The notes beneath the pieces are model-generated. The model did no database searches, had not been told where the DNA came from, and was given only the letters and a program-made list of their open reading frames with translations. From Microcoleus sp. GA_180221_E-2-1-MAG-45_12 (GTDB lineage: Bacteria; Cyanobacteriota; Cyanobacteriia; Cyanobacteriales; JAAUUE01), in the NCBI GenBank assembly GCA_020692245.1, contig JAIMKT010000020.1, positions 1 to 36,382 on the forward strand: 36,382 nt of DNA, in the 5' to 3' direction. The translations under genes were made by a program, and so were the position numbers. This document shows positions 1 through 7,549 of the stretch, piece by piece. Position 1 is the first letter of the stretch. Every line of letters starts with the position of its first letter.

Positions 1-185
1 CCGTCGATGTCCACAGGAGGAGCAGCGATGAAGGCGATGATGAAGCAGGTGGTAGCGGTGAGCAGGGTTGGGATCATGATGACGCCGAACCAGCCTACAT
101 ACAGGCGGTTGTCGGTGCTGGTTACCCAGTTACAAAATCTTTCCCACACGCTATTTTGTTCGCGTTGTTGGATTGTTGTTGTCAT
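1..185 (-). CDS. psbA: Photosystem II D1 protein, N-terminal part (cut by window edge)
   Basis: Reading the minus strand from the ATG at 185-183 gives [17 protein letters not shown], followed by the D1 hallmark [17 protein letters not shown] and then AAPPVDIDG at the window edge. This is the N-terminus of the photosystem II reaction-centre protein D1, an integral thylakoid protein that binds the primary electron-transfer cofactors of P680. About 61 of roughly 360 codons are present and the 3' end lies outside the window. The supplied ORF track lists only the opposite-strand shadow at 7-195, so this gene is easily missed. Cyanobacteria usually carry several psbA copies regulated by light; which isoform this is cannot be decided from the N-terminus alone. 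Confidence 0.97.
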   Translation of the reverse strand, partial: MTTTIQQREQNSVWERFCNWVTSTDNRLYVGWFGVIMIPTLLTATTCFIIAFIAAPPVDID

Positions 186-275
186 TTGTTTATGATGGCT
201 TTGTTTGTTTACGGTAAGGTGTTGTTTTCCTCACCTGAATATACATTAACTTCTTTATTTAGTTTTGTAAAGCAA
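186..275 (-). promoter_or_regulatory. psbA upstream/leader region
   Basis: The region upstream of psbA on the minus strand is AT-rich and holds a TTTACA (266-271) and a TATATT (238-243) hexamer. Their 22-nt spacing is longer than a standard sigma-70 promoter, so the exact promoter is unsure. A purine-rich AGGTGAGG lies too far from the ATG to be a normal ribosome binding site. It is called regulatory mainly from its position in front of psbA. Confidence 0.3.
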
Positions 276-615
276 AATTAACATCAGATTTACTTATATT
301 GAAATAACCAGGTGATAAGTAAATCAACAATATATTCCTCAAGCCCCTACAGAATAAGGAAAGCACAAGCTCAAGATATGTTGCTCTAACCATCTTAGGA
401 AGCAAAAATGTTAAGTTTTCCGCAGTTTGCCTTAATGTTTTGTAAAGATGTTTTGTAAAGATATTACGTAAAGCTGTCTTGGTAAGAATAGGATTATTCA
501 TGGAGAAAACTGGTATTGATAGAGGCTCAAGTCTTTCATAGTCAAGCTCCCCGTCTTTGTTAACAGGGGCAGATACATTCCTAGATATTGCGATCAAGCA
601 ATTACGATCAAGCAA
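259..615 (-). pseudogene. Unrecognised ORF, probably decayed or non-coding
   Basis: A 118-codon open frame with a TTG start and no recognised domain. It contains a 13-bp tandem duplication (ATGTTTTGTAAAG twice, 435-460), whose length is not a multiple of three. Its 5' end lies in a 14-bp tandem duplication (CGATCAAGCAATTA/CGATCAAGCAATAA, 591-618). Its 3' end runs into the presumed psbA promoter. These signs fit a gene remnant or chance frame better than a working gene. The segment around SIPVFSMNNPILTKTALRN looks protein-like, so a remnant of a real gene is possible. No function can be given. Confidence 0.3.
435..460. repeat. 13-bp tandem duplication
   Basis: ATGTTTTGTAAAG occurs twice in direct succession (435-447 and 448-460), followed by a degenerate third start (ATATTACG). 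It sits inside the doubtful ORF 259-615 and shifts frame, which argues that the stretch is not under coding constraint. Confidence 0.85.
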
Positions 616-618
616 TAA
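591..618. repeat. 14-bp tandem duplication
   Basis: CGATCAAGCAATTA at 591-604 is followed directly by CGATCAAGCAATAA at 605-618, 13 of 14 bases identical. Together with the ACAATCTACAC-like repeats at about 650-682, it marks this intergenic stretch as locally repeat-rich. Confidence 0.8.
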
Positions 619-688
619 AATCCAGTTATGAGAGAGCTAACCCAGATTAGGCAACACAATCTACACAATCCATACAATCTACACACAA

Positions 689-1267
689 TTAACGGAAAGG
701 CTCACCCATAAACCAAGCAACTAGCGATCGCCGTACCCCTTGAGTTACTGGAGCGACTCGATGGAGCAGCATACTAGGGAAAACGATAATACTGCCTTGG
801 GGCTTGAATTCCTCTGGTTCCAAAACTAAGTCAGCAAAATTTTGGATTTGAAACTCTCCCCCTTGGTAAGTAGCTGGATCATTAAGTTGGATACTCATAC
901 TCAGCTTTCTAATCAAGCCATTCTGACCGGGAGAATTTCCACTATCCCGATGCCACACATACTGCTGCCCTTCTCCATAGACTGAGTATTGGAGAGCCTG
1001 AGTTGATTTGATCTCGTAGTGAAAAGTTTCTTGGTTTGCTAGTTGCATATAGTAGTTGGCAATACCGTAGAGCCAGTGGGGTTCACCGATACCAGACACA
1101 GAACTATTCCGATACTGCTCCATAACTTTGCCTTTGGCTCCGGGAGAGGGAATACCGATCGTGCCTGTGGTTCTCTCGATCGGGTCATAGAGGTTAATAA
1201 TCAGCTCGCATAATTCTTTTGGTAAAACTCCTGTCCAGTAGTGATAAAGAGGGGTATGTAAATTCAT
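689..1267 (-). CDS. 2-oxoglutarate/Fe(II)-dependent dioxygenase (prolyl 4-hydroxylase-like)
   Basis: A 192-aa protein with the double-stranded beta-helix Fe(II) site of the 2OG oxygenase superfamily. The iron ligands are HxD in YVWHRDSG (H106, D108) and the distal histidine in MLLHRVAPV (H169). The 2-oxoglutarate-binding Arg is likely R179 in GVRRSLVAWF. The segment GGEFQIQNF followed by GSIIVFPS is typical of the PKHD/P4H branch. The protein is expected to be cytosolic and to hydroxylate a protein or small molecule, but the substrate is unknown. The ATG start at 1267 gives a protein with no signal peptide. It stands alone, with a 139-bp gap to the cobalamin adenosyltransferase gene upstream. 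Confidence 0.85.
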   Translation of the reverse strand: MNLHTPLYHYWTGVLPKELCELIINLYDPIERTTGTIGIPSPGAKGKVMEQYRNSSVSGIGEPHWLYGIANYYMQLANQETFHYEIKSTQALQYSVYGEGQQYVWHRDSGNSPGQNGLIRKLSMSIQLNDPATYQGGEFQIQNFADLVLEPEEFKPQGSIIVFPSMLLHRVAPVTQGVRRSLVAWFMGEPFR

Positions 1268-1365
1268 AGTTAAGGTTAATTAATCCAAAATCAATCTAAA
1301 ATCAATCCAAAATAGTTATATTGCAAAAAATTTAGGGGCGTGACTTAGTTAAAGTCGTACCATAA

Positions 1366-1395
1366 ATTCGTAGGGGCGTAAGGCTTTGCGCCCTC
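1366..1395. repeat. Dispersed short palindromic repeat, copy 1
   Basis: ATTCGTAGGGGCGTAAGGCTTTGCGCCCTC can fold with GGGCG pairing CGCCC. Related copies lie at 30385-30415 and, inverted, at 32667-32691. This copy lies just beyond the 3' end of the minus-strand adenosyltransferase gene. Confidence 0.6.
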
Positions 1396-1406
1396 TTTAC
1401 TCTGCC

Positions 1407-2549
1407 CTAGAAATCTACACCCCGTTTCAGGTCTACCCCTCGATCGGCGTAATGTTTATGACAGATCATCTCAGAATGAACACTAGCAAGGTTGAAATAG
1501 GGGGGATTTTTGAGACAGCGACCCGTGATGATAATCTCTGTATCCTTGGGTTTGCGGAGTAAAACTTGGACGATCGCCTCCCCATCTAGTAGCTCCAAAT
1601 CCACTGTGGGATTCAGTTCATCAAGGATAATCGTTTTGTACAAACCAGAAGCGATGGCAACCTTGGCAATTTCCCAGCCTCGTTCCGCTTCAATGCGATC
1701 GATCTCCTGTTGTTGTCCCCGCCAGACAATGGCATCCCGACCACAGCGATGATGATCTACCAGAGCCGGATAGGATTTTCGGAGGGCAGCGATCGCCGCA
1801 TCTTCCGTGTAGCCATCGCCTCCCTTCAGCCATTGCATAATCAGCACCCGGTGAGATTTATCACTACTAATACCTTTGCCGATCGCTTGGAGAGCCTTGC
1901 CTAGGGCATTGGTAGATTTGCCTTTCCCCGCCCCGGTGTAGATTTCAATTCCTTCAATACCTTGCGCCCGCGCCTCTGGATGTTGGTGGGGGACAGATTC
2001 ACTATGGAGGTCGGTAATTTCTAATAATTCCGGCGGTGTGCCTCGACCTGTAACAATTACTTCAATACCGGGGGGCTTATGCTTCAGGGTTTTAATCACT
2101 TCCTCTAGGGGCAGTAAACCCAAATCCAGCACTGGGTTGAGTTCATCAAGGACAATCACTGAATAAAGCTCTGAGGCGATCGCTCCCTTGGCAATATCCC
2201 AGCCCCGCCGGGCCTCTTTGGCATCAAACTTGGTAATCTCATCTTTATTAAAATAGGAAGCTCGACCTGTGCGGATATGATCAATTAGATGGGGAAATCC
2301 TCTCTGGAGAGCCTCGATCGCCGCATCTTCATCGTAGGTACGCCCCACGCCCTTGAGGAACCGCAACAACATCACCCGACTGGGAGTTTCTTCCCCGTCC
2401 CCATCAATGCCCAAACCAATCGATCGTAATACTACCCCCAACGCTGCCTGAGATTTTCCCTTACCCTTGCCATCATAAACATGGATTTGCCCCTCCAACC
2501 GTTCCGGGCGGATACTAGCAGTGCGAATCCCAATCCCATTCCTTGTCAT
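1407..2549 (-). CDS. Cob(I)yrinic acid a,c-diamide/cob(I)alamin adenosyltransferase, two tandem domains
   Basis: A 380-aa protein built from two complete copies of the CobA/CobO/BtuR P-loop domain, each about 180 aa. Copy 1 has Walker A GKGKGKS at 27-33 and the acidic strand VIVLDELNP near 131-139. Copy 2 has Walker A GAGKGKS at 206-212 and TIILDELNP near 306-314. Both copies end in a His-rich tail (HQHPEARAQGIEG; HKHYADRGVDLKRGVDF). The single-domain family transfers the 5'-deoxyadenosyl group of ATP to Co(I) corrinoids (EC 2.5.1.17), making adenosylcobalamin. Usual bacterial members are about 200 aa and dimeric, so this fusion may form an intramolecular pseudo-dimer. Whether both halves are active cannot be told. 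It is divergent from fraC with only 21 bp between starts. Confidence 0.88.
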   Translation of the reverse strand: MTRNGIGIRTASIRPERLEGQIHVYDGKGKGKSQAALGVVLRSIGLGIDGDGEETPSRVMLLRFLKGVGRTYDEDAAIEALQRGFPHLIDHIRTGRASYFNKDEITKFDAKEARRGWDIAKGAIASELYSVIVLDELNPVLDLGLLPLEEVIKTLKHKPPGIEVIVTGRGTPPELLEITDLHSESVPHQHPEARAQGIEGIEIYTGAGKGKSTNALGKALQAIGKGISSDKSHRVLIMQWLKGGDGYTEDAAIAALRKSYPALVDHHRCGRDAIVWRGQQQEIDRIEAERGWEIAKVAIASGLYKTIILDELNPTVDLELLDGEAIVQVLLRKPKDTEIIITGRCLKNPPYFNLASVHSEMICHKHYADRGVDLKRGVDF

Positions 2550-2570
2550 AATATCTAAGATTAAATTTCT

Positions 2571-3092
2571 ATGTTTTACTTGATTATCTTACCAGTAATT
2601 ATTTGGCAGTCTCTATACTTAATTATTGCGATAGCTTGGGATACATTTTTGTTTTACCAACAATTACGAGTTGGCAGAAAAATATCGATCGAATATGCCA
2701 GAACTCTAAATCTATTTAATATTGTAATTTGGTGGATGCTTTTTTTTATAATTAGACCATTCATCTCTCAAACTAGAGAACTAAATTTAATTAATATTCT
2801 GTTTTTTAGTCGCCCTTTTAATCAGGAATATGACGGCTTCTATCTGGACTTATTTTGGCTGTTTGTAATCGTGAGTGTGGGAACTGTAACTATAAAATTC
2901 ATTATGATGCGGACATTACAAAATCTCCTCCAAAACTTTTCACCGGGAATTCCTAGTGTTACTAAACAAGGTATGGAATATAAGCCCATTTTTACTTTTA
3001 CTGGAGAGCTGTTTGCGATTTTTTTATCTACACTATTAACTAATATAAGTATTGGTATTCTTGTCTTTCTCCGGTTTCTCCAATTCTCCTAA
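2571..3092 (+). CDS. fraC: Filament integrity protein FraC-like
   Basis: A 173-aa integral membrane protein with about three to four hydrophobic segments: near residues 3-26, 48-66, 93-110 and 142-168. Size, membrane content and position as first gene of a three-gene run (173, 358, 257 aa, the last an ABC-2 permease) match fraC-fraD-fraE of Anabaena, where FraC is about 180 aa. There it acts at cell-cell septa and is needed for long filaments and intercellular molecular exchange. The assignment rests on sequence resemblance to remembered FraC (for example the KISIEYARTLNLFNIVIWW region) and on synteny. No clear Shine-Dalgarno precedes the ATG. fraD starts 14 bp downstream. Confidence 0.75.
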   Translation: MFYLIILPVIIWQSLYLIIAIAWDTFLFYQQLRVGRKISIEYARTLNLFNIVIWWMLFFIIRPFISQTRELNLINILFFSRPFNQEYDGFYLDLFWLFVIVSVGTVTIKFIMMRTLQNLLQNFSPGIPSVTKQGMEYKPIFTFTGELFAIFLSTLLTNISIGILVFLRFLQFS

Positions 3093-3106
3093 GTCAAAAC
3101 TAAGAT

Positions 3107-4183
3107 ATGCAAACAATTAACGACTTTTTAAGAAAGAAACTCCTAGATTTTTGGAAGTGGCTAGAAAAATCTCTCAAGCCACCGATCATATTTTCCTACC
3201 AGACTTTAATTCTTTTGAGTATTTATTCCTTAGTACTGGGGTTATTAACTACTGAATTTACCAATAGAGCAATTATTGCCTGTGGCTGGATGTTTTTCTT
3301 GTTGGGAACTGCTTGGGGATTAAATGAGAAACCCATCAGAATCGGCTCTTTTCTACTCAACTTTTGGATTATGTCAGTTCTCATCTGCATATTTGTCTTT
3401 GGCTATATTTTAGAAGATTTGTTTCAACCAGAACTATGGGTGACTTTGCCTTTGGTCGTAATTTTAATTATGACAATTAATGAATTTACAAATTCCAAGT
3501 TGCAGTTTCAAATACCTACTGTCGCTATTCGCCAGAGGCTTTTTACTCAGTTGGCAGTGCATTTACTAATTAGCTGTTGGATGCAGTTCTTTATAGTAGT
3601 TGATGATATAATTAAGAACTATCCAGTCTTGGTGAGAGAAGATTTCAGGAATAGTATTTTCGTGAATAAATTGCCATTTTTGCCAGCACCTAAATCTAGA
3701 GGAGAATTAGCCTTAGAGTCTGTGGTTACAGTGGTTGAAGAAAGATTAAATAATCAATCTTGGCAAACAATTGAGTCATTATTGGAGCCGACTAATCGAG
3801 AACAATGGATTGGGGAAATTTGGCAGGAATTCTTACCTGAAAATCCTAATATTTTGTCTATAACCCCCAATACTAAAGAGAATGACCTATGGGAATTTAC
3901 AACCAATGCTATCCCAGAGAATAATGGTTATCTTTTGACCCTGATTACCGAGTGGCAGGGGCCTAGGGCGGGGGCGGGAAAGATTAGTTTTGTCAGTAAT
4001 TGCGAAATTCGGCGATCGAGCGAGCCATTTACAGAGCCATTTACAGAGCCATCCACAGAACTGCCTATAGAGACTTTTGTAGAACCTTTTATTAATAACT
4101 TACCTAACTCCGTAGTGCCTGAAGGGACTTCTCCTAGTAAAATAGAATGTCGATCGATCGAAGAAGTAAGGAGAAATTCATGA
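3107..4183 (+). CDS. fraD: Septal junction protein FraD-like
   Basis: A 358-aa membrane protein with about five hydrophobic segments in the first 180 residues: near 28-46, 54-64, 78-100, 108-122 and 142-160. A soluble C-terminal domain of about 170 aa follows. This layout matches FraD of Anabaena (about 340 aa, five TM helices plus periplasmic domain), a component of septal junctions that connect neighbouring cells. The far C-terminus carries an acidic/proline-rich EPFT-type repeat (EPFTEPFTEPSTEL) encoded by a 12-bp tandem repeat, which looks like a local expansion. The stop TGA overlaps the fraE start ATG by 4 nt (ATGA), indicating translational coupling. Confidence 0.75.
   Translation: MQTINDFLRKKLLDFWKWLEKSLKPPIIFSYQTLILLSIYSLVLGLLTTEFTNRAIIACGWMFFLLGTAWGLNEKPIRIGSFLLNFWIMSVLICIFVFGYILEDLFQPELWVTLPLVVILIMTINEFTNSKLQFQIPTVAIRQRLFTQLAVHLLISCWMQFFIVVDDIIKNYPVLVREDFRNSIFVNKLPFLPAPKSRGELALESVVTVVEERLNNQSWQTIESLLEPTNREQWIGEIWQEFLPENPNILSITPNTKENDLWEFTTNAIPENNGYLLTLITEWQGPRAGAGKISFVSNCEIRRSSEPFTEPFTEPSTELPIETFVEPFINNLPNSVVPEGTSPSKIECRSIEEVRRNS
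4021..4056 (+). repeat. 12-bp coding tandem repeat in fraD
   Basis: GAGCCATTTACA is repeated in tandem with a third degenerate copy (GAGCCATCCACA), encoding EPFT-EPFT-EPST near the C-terminus of FraD. The period is a multiple of three, so copy-number change would keep the frame. Confidence 0.85.
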
Positions 4184-4953
4184 GTATGAGAAGAATTTGG
4201 GCTGTCACTCTCAATGTATTCCGGGAGGTCATTCGCGATCGGATTCTCTATGTAATTGGTTTCTTTGCCCTAGTAATGGTGGTTGCCCTCCGGCTATTAC
4301 CAGATTTGGCTGCTGCTCAAGAAGCAAAAATTAGTATTGATTTTGGGTTAGCAACTATCAATATTATTGGAGTTTTAGTTGCAATTTTTGTTGGTACAAG
4401 TTTGGTGAATAAAGAAATTGAAAAGAAAACTATTCTTGTCTTGATTCCTAAACCTATTAGTCGTTGGGAATTTATCCTAGGTAAACACTTAGGCTTATCT
4501 GGCGTGATGGCGGTGTTAATAGCATCTATGACTATTATTTACCTCATTTTATTGAATTTTTACAATATTAGTTATCCTTTAGGAAATATTTTATTAGCAG
4601 TAGGTTATTTGTTTTTTCAAGTTAGCCTGATTGTGGCGGTAGCGATTTTATTTGGAGTTTTCACTAGTCCATTACTGGGAATTTTGCTAAGTGTAGGAAT
4701 TTATTTGATGGGGAATTACACCCGTGATTTAGTCGAGGTGGGGAAACTTTCTCAGAATCCGCAACTAGAATCGATCGCCCAAGCTCTCTATATAATTCTT
4801 CCTGATCTATCAAGACTAGATATCAAAAATACTGCCGTCTATGGAGTTCTCCCAAGCGTGGGAAATATTTTTACTGATGGTTTTTACGGATTGGTTTATA
4901 CATTATTACTGCTAGCGATCGCTACCCTAATTTTTTCTCGCCGTCAATTTTAA
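4180..4953 (+). CDS. fraE: ABC-2 type permease, FraE-like
   Basis: A 257-aa polytopic membrane protein of the ABC-2 permease family. It has the N-terminal signature RIWAVTLNVFREVIRDRILY, a first helix, the cytosolic turn VNKEIEKKTILVLIPKPISRWEFILGK typical of ABC-2 permeases, then four to five further helices. In Anabaena the third gene of the fra operon, FraE, is such a permease and is needed for filament integrity. The ORF track starts at 4147, but ATG 4180 is preferred. It has AAGGAG (4168-4173) six bases upstream and overlaps the fraD stop as ATGA. No ATP-binding partner is encoded nearby. Confidence 0.8.
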   Translation: MSMRRIWAVTLNVFREVIRDRILYVIGFFALVMVVALRLLPDLAAAQEAKISIDFGLATINIIGVLVAIFVGTSLVNKEIEKKTILVLIPKPISRWEFILGKHLGLSGVMAVLIASMTIIYLILLNFYNISYPLGNILLAVGYLFFQVSLIVAVAILFGVFTSPLLGILLSVGIYLMGNYTRDLVEVGKLSQNPQLESIAQALYIILPDLSRLDIKNTAVYGVLPSVGNIFTDGFYGLVYTLLLLAIATLIFSRRQF

Positions 4954-4975
4954 GATTTTCATATCATCTATTTCA

Positions 4976-6211
4976 TCAAATACCTTGGATTAGTAATAAT
5001 ACAGTTTGAATTAAGCCTACTACTAAACCTAAAATTCCCCCAAGATTGACGATCGCTTGCAGTTCACTTTTGACGATCGCTTGAATATTACTTTCTAAAT
5101 CAGCCGGGGAAGTTGCCTTGACTCGATCGATAATTACCTGATCAATAGACAAAATCGGAATTGCTTTAGCCACAATTTTTTCTAAATCCTGCTCTAGATA
5201 TCGCTCCAGAACTAGGGCTAACTCTTGACTAACTACCCCCAAAGAAGTGGTGACAGTTTCCGAAGTTTGTAGACGATTTAGGATCAAACTTGCCAAGCCA
5301 TCCCACTCCACAGATTGACTCAAACCTTGGAGGAGGTCTGTACCTTTTTCTTGGAGATAGTTGCGAATTGCTTCCCGGGTGGTTTTGCGGAGTTGACGCA
5401 CCGTGGACATGGGCAGATTTTGCAGAGATAGAGTCTGTAGCCATTCTTGTAGGCGATCGCCAATCTTCAGGATCGTAATTAACTCCAAAATCTTGGCATT
5501 GCTTGCATCCCGCTCGTCAAGACAATAAGTTCGTAGGCGCACCAAAGAATTCCGCAACCCAAACAGATTAGCCACTACCCAATAAGTGCCGCTAGATTTT
5601 TCTCGAAACACTTCATCAATCACCTGAATATTGCGATCGGTCAAAAACTCAATCACCGCCTGCCGTAGCACCTCTGGGGGAAACACCACCTCTAGGAGCC
5701 ATTCTGACAATTTACCCGCCTGCGCTGGGTTGAGACTAAGTTCCAGTAGCACCTGATCAAAAATCTGATTTACCTGCGCTTCCAGAAAATCTTCCCGCCG
5801 AGCCAACACCTTCAGCAATCTCGGCAGCGACTCCCCTACCAAATCCCGGAGAATTCCCCCCAAAATTCTTGCTGTTTTTTGTTCTTTATCAATCTTCACT
5901 TGATTGAGTGCCGACTGGAGTAGCCAGAGGATAGCAGCTTGGACTCGCTCAGTTTGTAACAGTCTCCGGGCAATTCCTTCGAGTTCGCTGGGGGTGAGCA
6001 AAGCACCCATGATGGTGTCAGAGATCCGTAGGGCCAAGCGTTCCTGACTGCCGGGAATCAGTCCGGGAGTAAAGGGCAGTTGATATTTGCCTAGGTAGAT
6101 TGGCTTGTAGGGACGAAACAGCATTTTAATGGCTAGATCGTTGGTGAAGTAGCCAATAATTGCCCCCGCAAGGGGTGGTGTAAGATAAAGCCAGAGGTTA
6201 GAGAGTTCCAA
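4976..6211 (-). CDS. DUF445 family membrane protein
   Basis: A 411-aa protein with the DUF445/YheB-type N-terminus: a hydrophobic helix (about 8-25) leading into [18 protein letters not shown] and then [21 protein letters not shown] long, mostly helical middle follows and a second membrane helix lies at the C-terminus ([19 protein letters not shown], about 390-408). Both ends are thus membrane-anchored with a large soluble middle domain. The family is widespread in cyanobacteria and Firmicutes and its biochemical role is not established. It is convergent with fraE (23 bp apart) and divergent from ribD. Confidence 0.85.
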   Translation of the reverse strand: MELSNLWLYLTPPLAGAIIGYFTNDLAIKMLFRPYKPIYLGKYQLPFTPGLIPGSQERLALRISDTIMGALLTPSELEGIARRLLQTERVQAAILWLLQSALNQVKIDKEQKTARILGGILRDLVGESLPRLLKVLARREDFLEAQVNQIFDQVLLELSLNPAQAGKLSEWLLEVVFPPEVLRQAVIEFLTDRNIQVIDEVFREKSSGTYWVVANLFGLRNSLVRLRTYCLDERDASNAKILELITILKIGDRLQEWLQTLSLQNLPMSTVRQLRKTTREAIRNYLQEKGTDLLQGLSQSVEWDGLASLILNRLQTSETVTTSLGVVSQELALVLERYLEQDLEKIVAKAIPILSIDQVIIDRVKATSPADLESNIQAIVKSELQAIVNLGGILGLVVGLIQTVLLLIQGI

Positions 6212-6319
6212 GGTGAGGAGAAAATTAATAACTCATCTATTCTAACGCTCAGAACCCCCTGAGTTTTGTGCCAAAGTTATTGAAAAATTCTTATTGAAAA
6301 ATTCTTGTTAAGAAATTCG

Positions 6320-7414
6320 ATGATCAATCTTGATGACGAATCCCTCATGCACCGTTGCTTAGATTTAGCCAAAAAAGCCTTGGGAAAAACTAGTCCCAAT
6401 CCCTTGGTGGGGTCAGTAGTGGTGAAAAATGGACAGATTATTGGGTCAGGTTTCCATCCGGGAGCAGGACAACCCCACGCAGAAGTTTTTGCCCTCCGGG
6501 AAGCAGGAGCCGAGGCGGCAGGGGCTACGGTGTATGTAAATCTGGAACCTTGTAATCATTATGGCAGGACTCCTCCTTGTACTGAGGCTTTGATCGGGGC
6601 AGGGGTAAAAAAAGTGGTGGTAGGGATGGTGGATCCGGATCCTCGGGTGCAGGGCGGGGGGATCGATCGACTACGCCAAGCTGGAATAGAAGTGGTGGTG
6701 GGCATTGCTGAAGCTGCCTGTCAGGAATTAAATGAAGCCTTTTGCCATCGAGTCCTGCATCATTTACCCTTGGGGATTTTCAAGTATGCCATGACCCTAG
6801 ACGGGAAGATTGCCACTAGTACGGGGCATAGTAGTTGGGTAACGGGTGCAGTTGCCAGGCAACGGGTGCATCATCTCCGAGCCACCTGTGATGCAGTGAT
6901 TATCGGGGGGAATACTCTGCGCCGTGATCATCCCCAGTTGACAACCCACGGAGTCGCTGACCACAATCCCCTCCGAGTAGTCATGAGCCGGAGTCTAGAT
7001 TTGCCTGCTGTGACTCCTTTGTGGGATCAAACTATTGCTAAAACCCTTGTCTTCACCGCACCGGGAACTAATCCTCAGTTACGATCGAGCCTCCTCGCTC
7101 AAGGAGTAGAAATCATTGATTTAGAAAATTTAACTCCCCGTGGAGTTATGGCTAATCTCTACGAACGGGGTTGTGCCTCGGTGTTGTGGGAATGTGGAGG
7201 CAATCTGGGGGCGCAGGCGATCGCCCAAGGCGTGGTTCAAAAAATCTGGGCGTTTATTGCTCCCAAAATTATCGGTGGTGCAGGGTATGCCCCGGTAGGT
7301 GATCTGGGCTTAAAATTTATGACGGAAGCTCTGGAGCTAGAAAGAGTTACCCTAGAGGCAGTTGATCAAGATTTCCTTTTCCAAGGCTACTTAACAGTGA
7401 ACAGTAAACAGTAA
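6320..7414 (+). CDS. ribD: Bifunctional riboflavin biosynthesis deaminase/reductase RibD
   Basis: A 364-aa two-domain enzyme for the second and third steps of riboflavin synthesis. It deaminates 2,5-diamino-6-ribosylamino-4(3H)-pyrimidinone 5'-phosphate and then reduces the ribosyl side chain with NADPH. The N-terminal cytidine-deaminase-like zinc site is visible as PHAEVFAL (H53, E55) and EPCNHYGRTPPCTEAL (C78, C87). The reductase domain begins around KYAMTLDGKIATSTGHSSWVT. The ORF track uses TTG 6305; ATG 6320 is preferred because the conserved domain starts soon after, though no strong ribosome site marks either. The last residues (TVNSKQ) and the stop codon lie inside a heptameric AACAGTA repeat. 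Confidence 0.95.
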   Translation: MINLDDESLMHRCLDLAKKALGKTSPNPLVGSVVVKNGQIIGSGFHPGAGQPHAEVFALREAGAEAAGATVYVNLEPCNHYGRTPPCTEALIGAGVKKVVVGMVDPDPRVQGGGIDRLRQAGIEVVVGIAEAACQELNEAFCHRVLHHLPLGIFKYAMTLDGKIATSTGHSSWVTGAVARQRVHHLRATCDAVIIGGNTLRRDHPQLTTHGVADHNPLRVVMSRSLDLPAVTPLWDQTIAKTLVFTAPGTNPQLRSSLLAQGVEIIDLENLTPRGVMANLYERGCASVLWECGGNLGAQAIAQGVVQKIWAFIAPKIIGGAGYAPVGDLGLKFMTEALELERVTLEAVDQDFLFQGYLTVNSKQ

Positions 7415-7427
7415 ACAGTAAACAGGG
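7393..7427 (+). repeat. Heptanucleotide tandem repeat (AACAGTA)n overlapping the ribD stop
   Basis: Four consecutive 7-mers (AACAGTG, AACAGTA, AACAGTA, AACAGTA) and a degenerate fifth (AACAGGG). The ribD stop codon at 7412-7414 lies within the array. Cyanobacterial STRR-type heptamer. Confidence 0.9.
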
Positions 7428-7453
7428 AAGATGTTTAATCAATTTTTTCTAAT

Positions 7454-7549
7454 TGATAACTGATAACTCTACCTCCTTTACCTCCCTTTATCTCCCCTTA
7501 CCTCCTTCCCTGATAACTGATAACTGATAACTGATAACTGATAACTGAT
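7454..7549. repeat. Heptanucleotide tandem repeats (TGATAAC)n with pyrimidine-rich spacer
   Basis: Two copies of TGATAAC at 7454-7467 and five at 7511-7545 plus TGAT. They flank a pyrimidine-rich block of imperfect CCTTTACCTC-like units (about 7470-7510). The array runs directly into the stop codon of the convergent oxidoreductase gene. The seven-base period and sequence fit short tandemly repeated repetitive (STRR) elements known from filamentous cyanobacteria. Confidence 0.9.

Noticed and set aside
7-195. Plus-strand 62-aa ORF
   Set aside because: Exact antisense of the D1 N-terminus; the minus strand is the real gene.
7454-7549. Possible CRISPR array
   Set aside because: The repeats are 7-mers without spacers; they are tandem STRR units.
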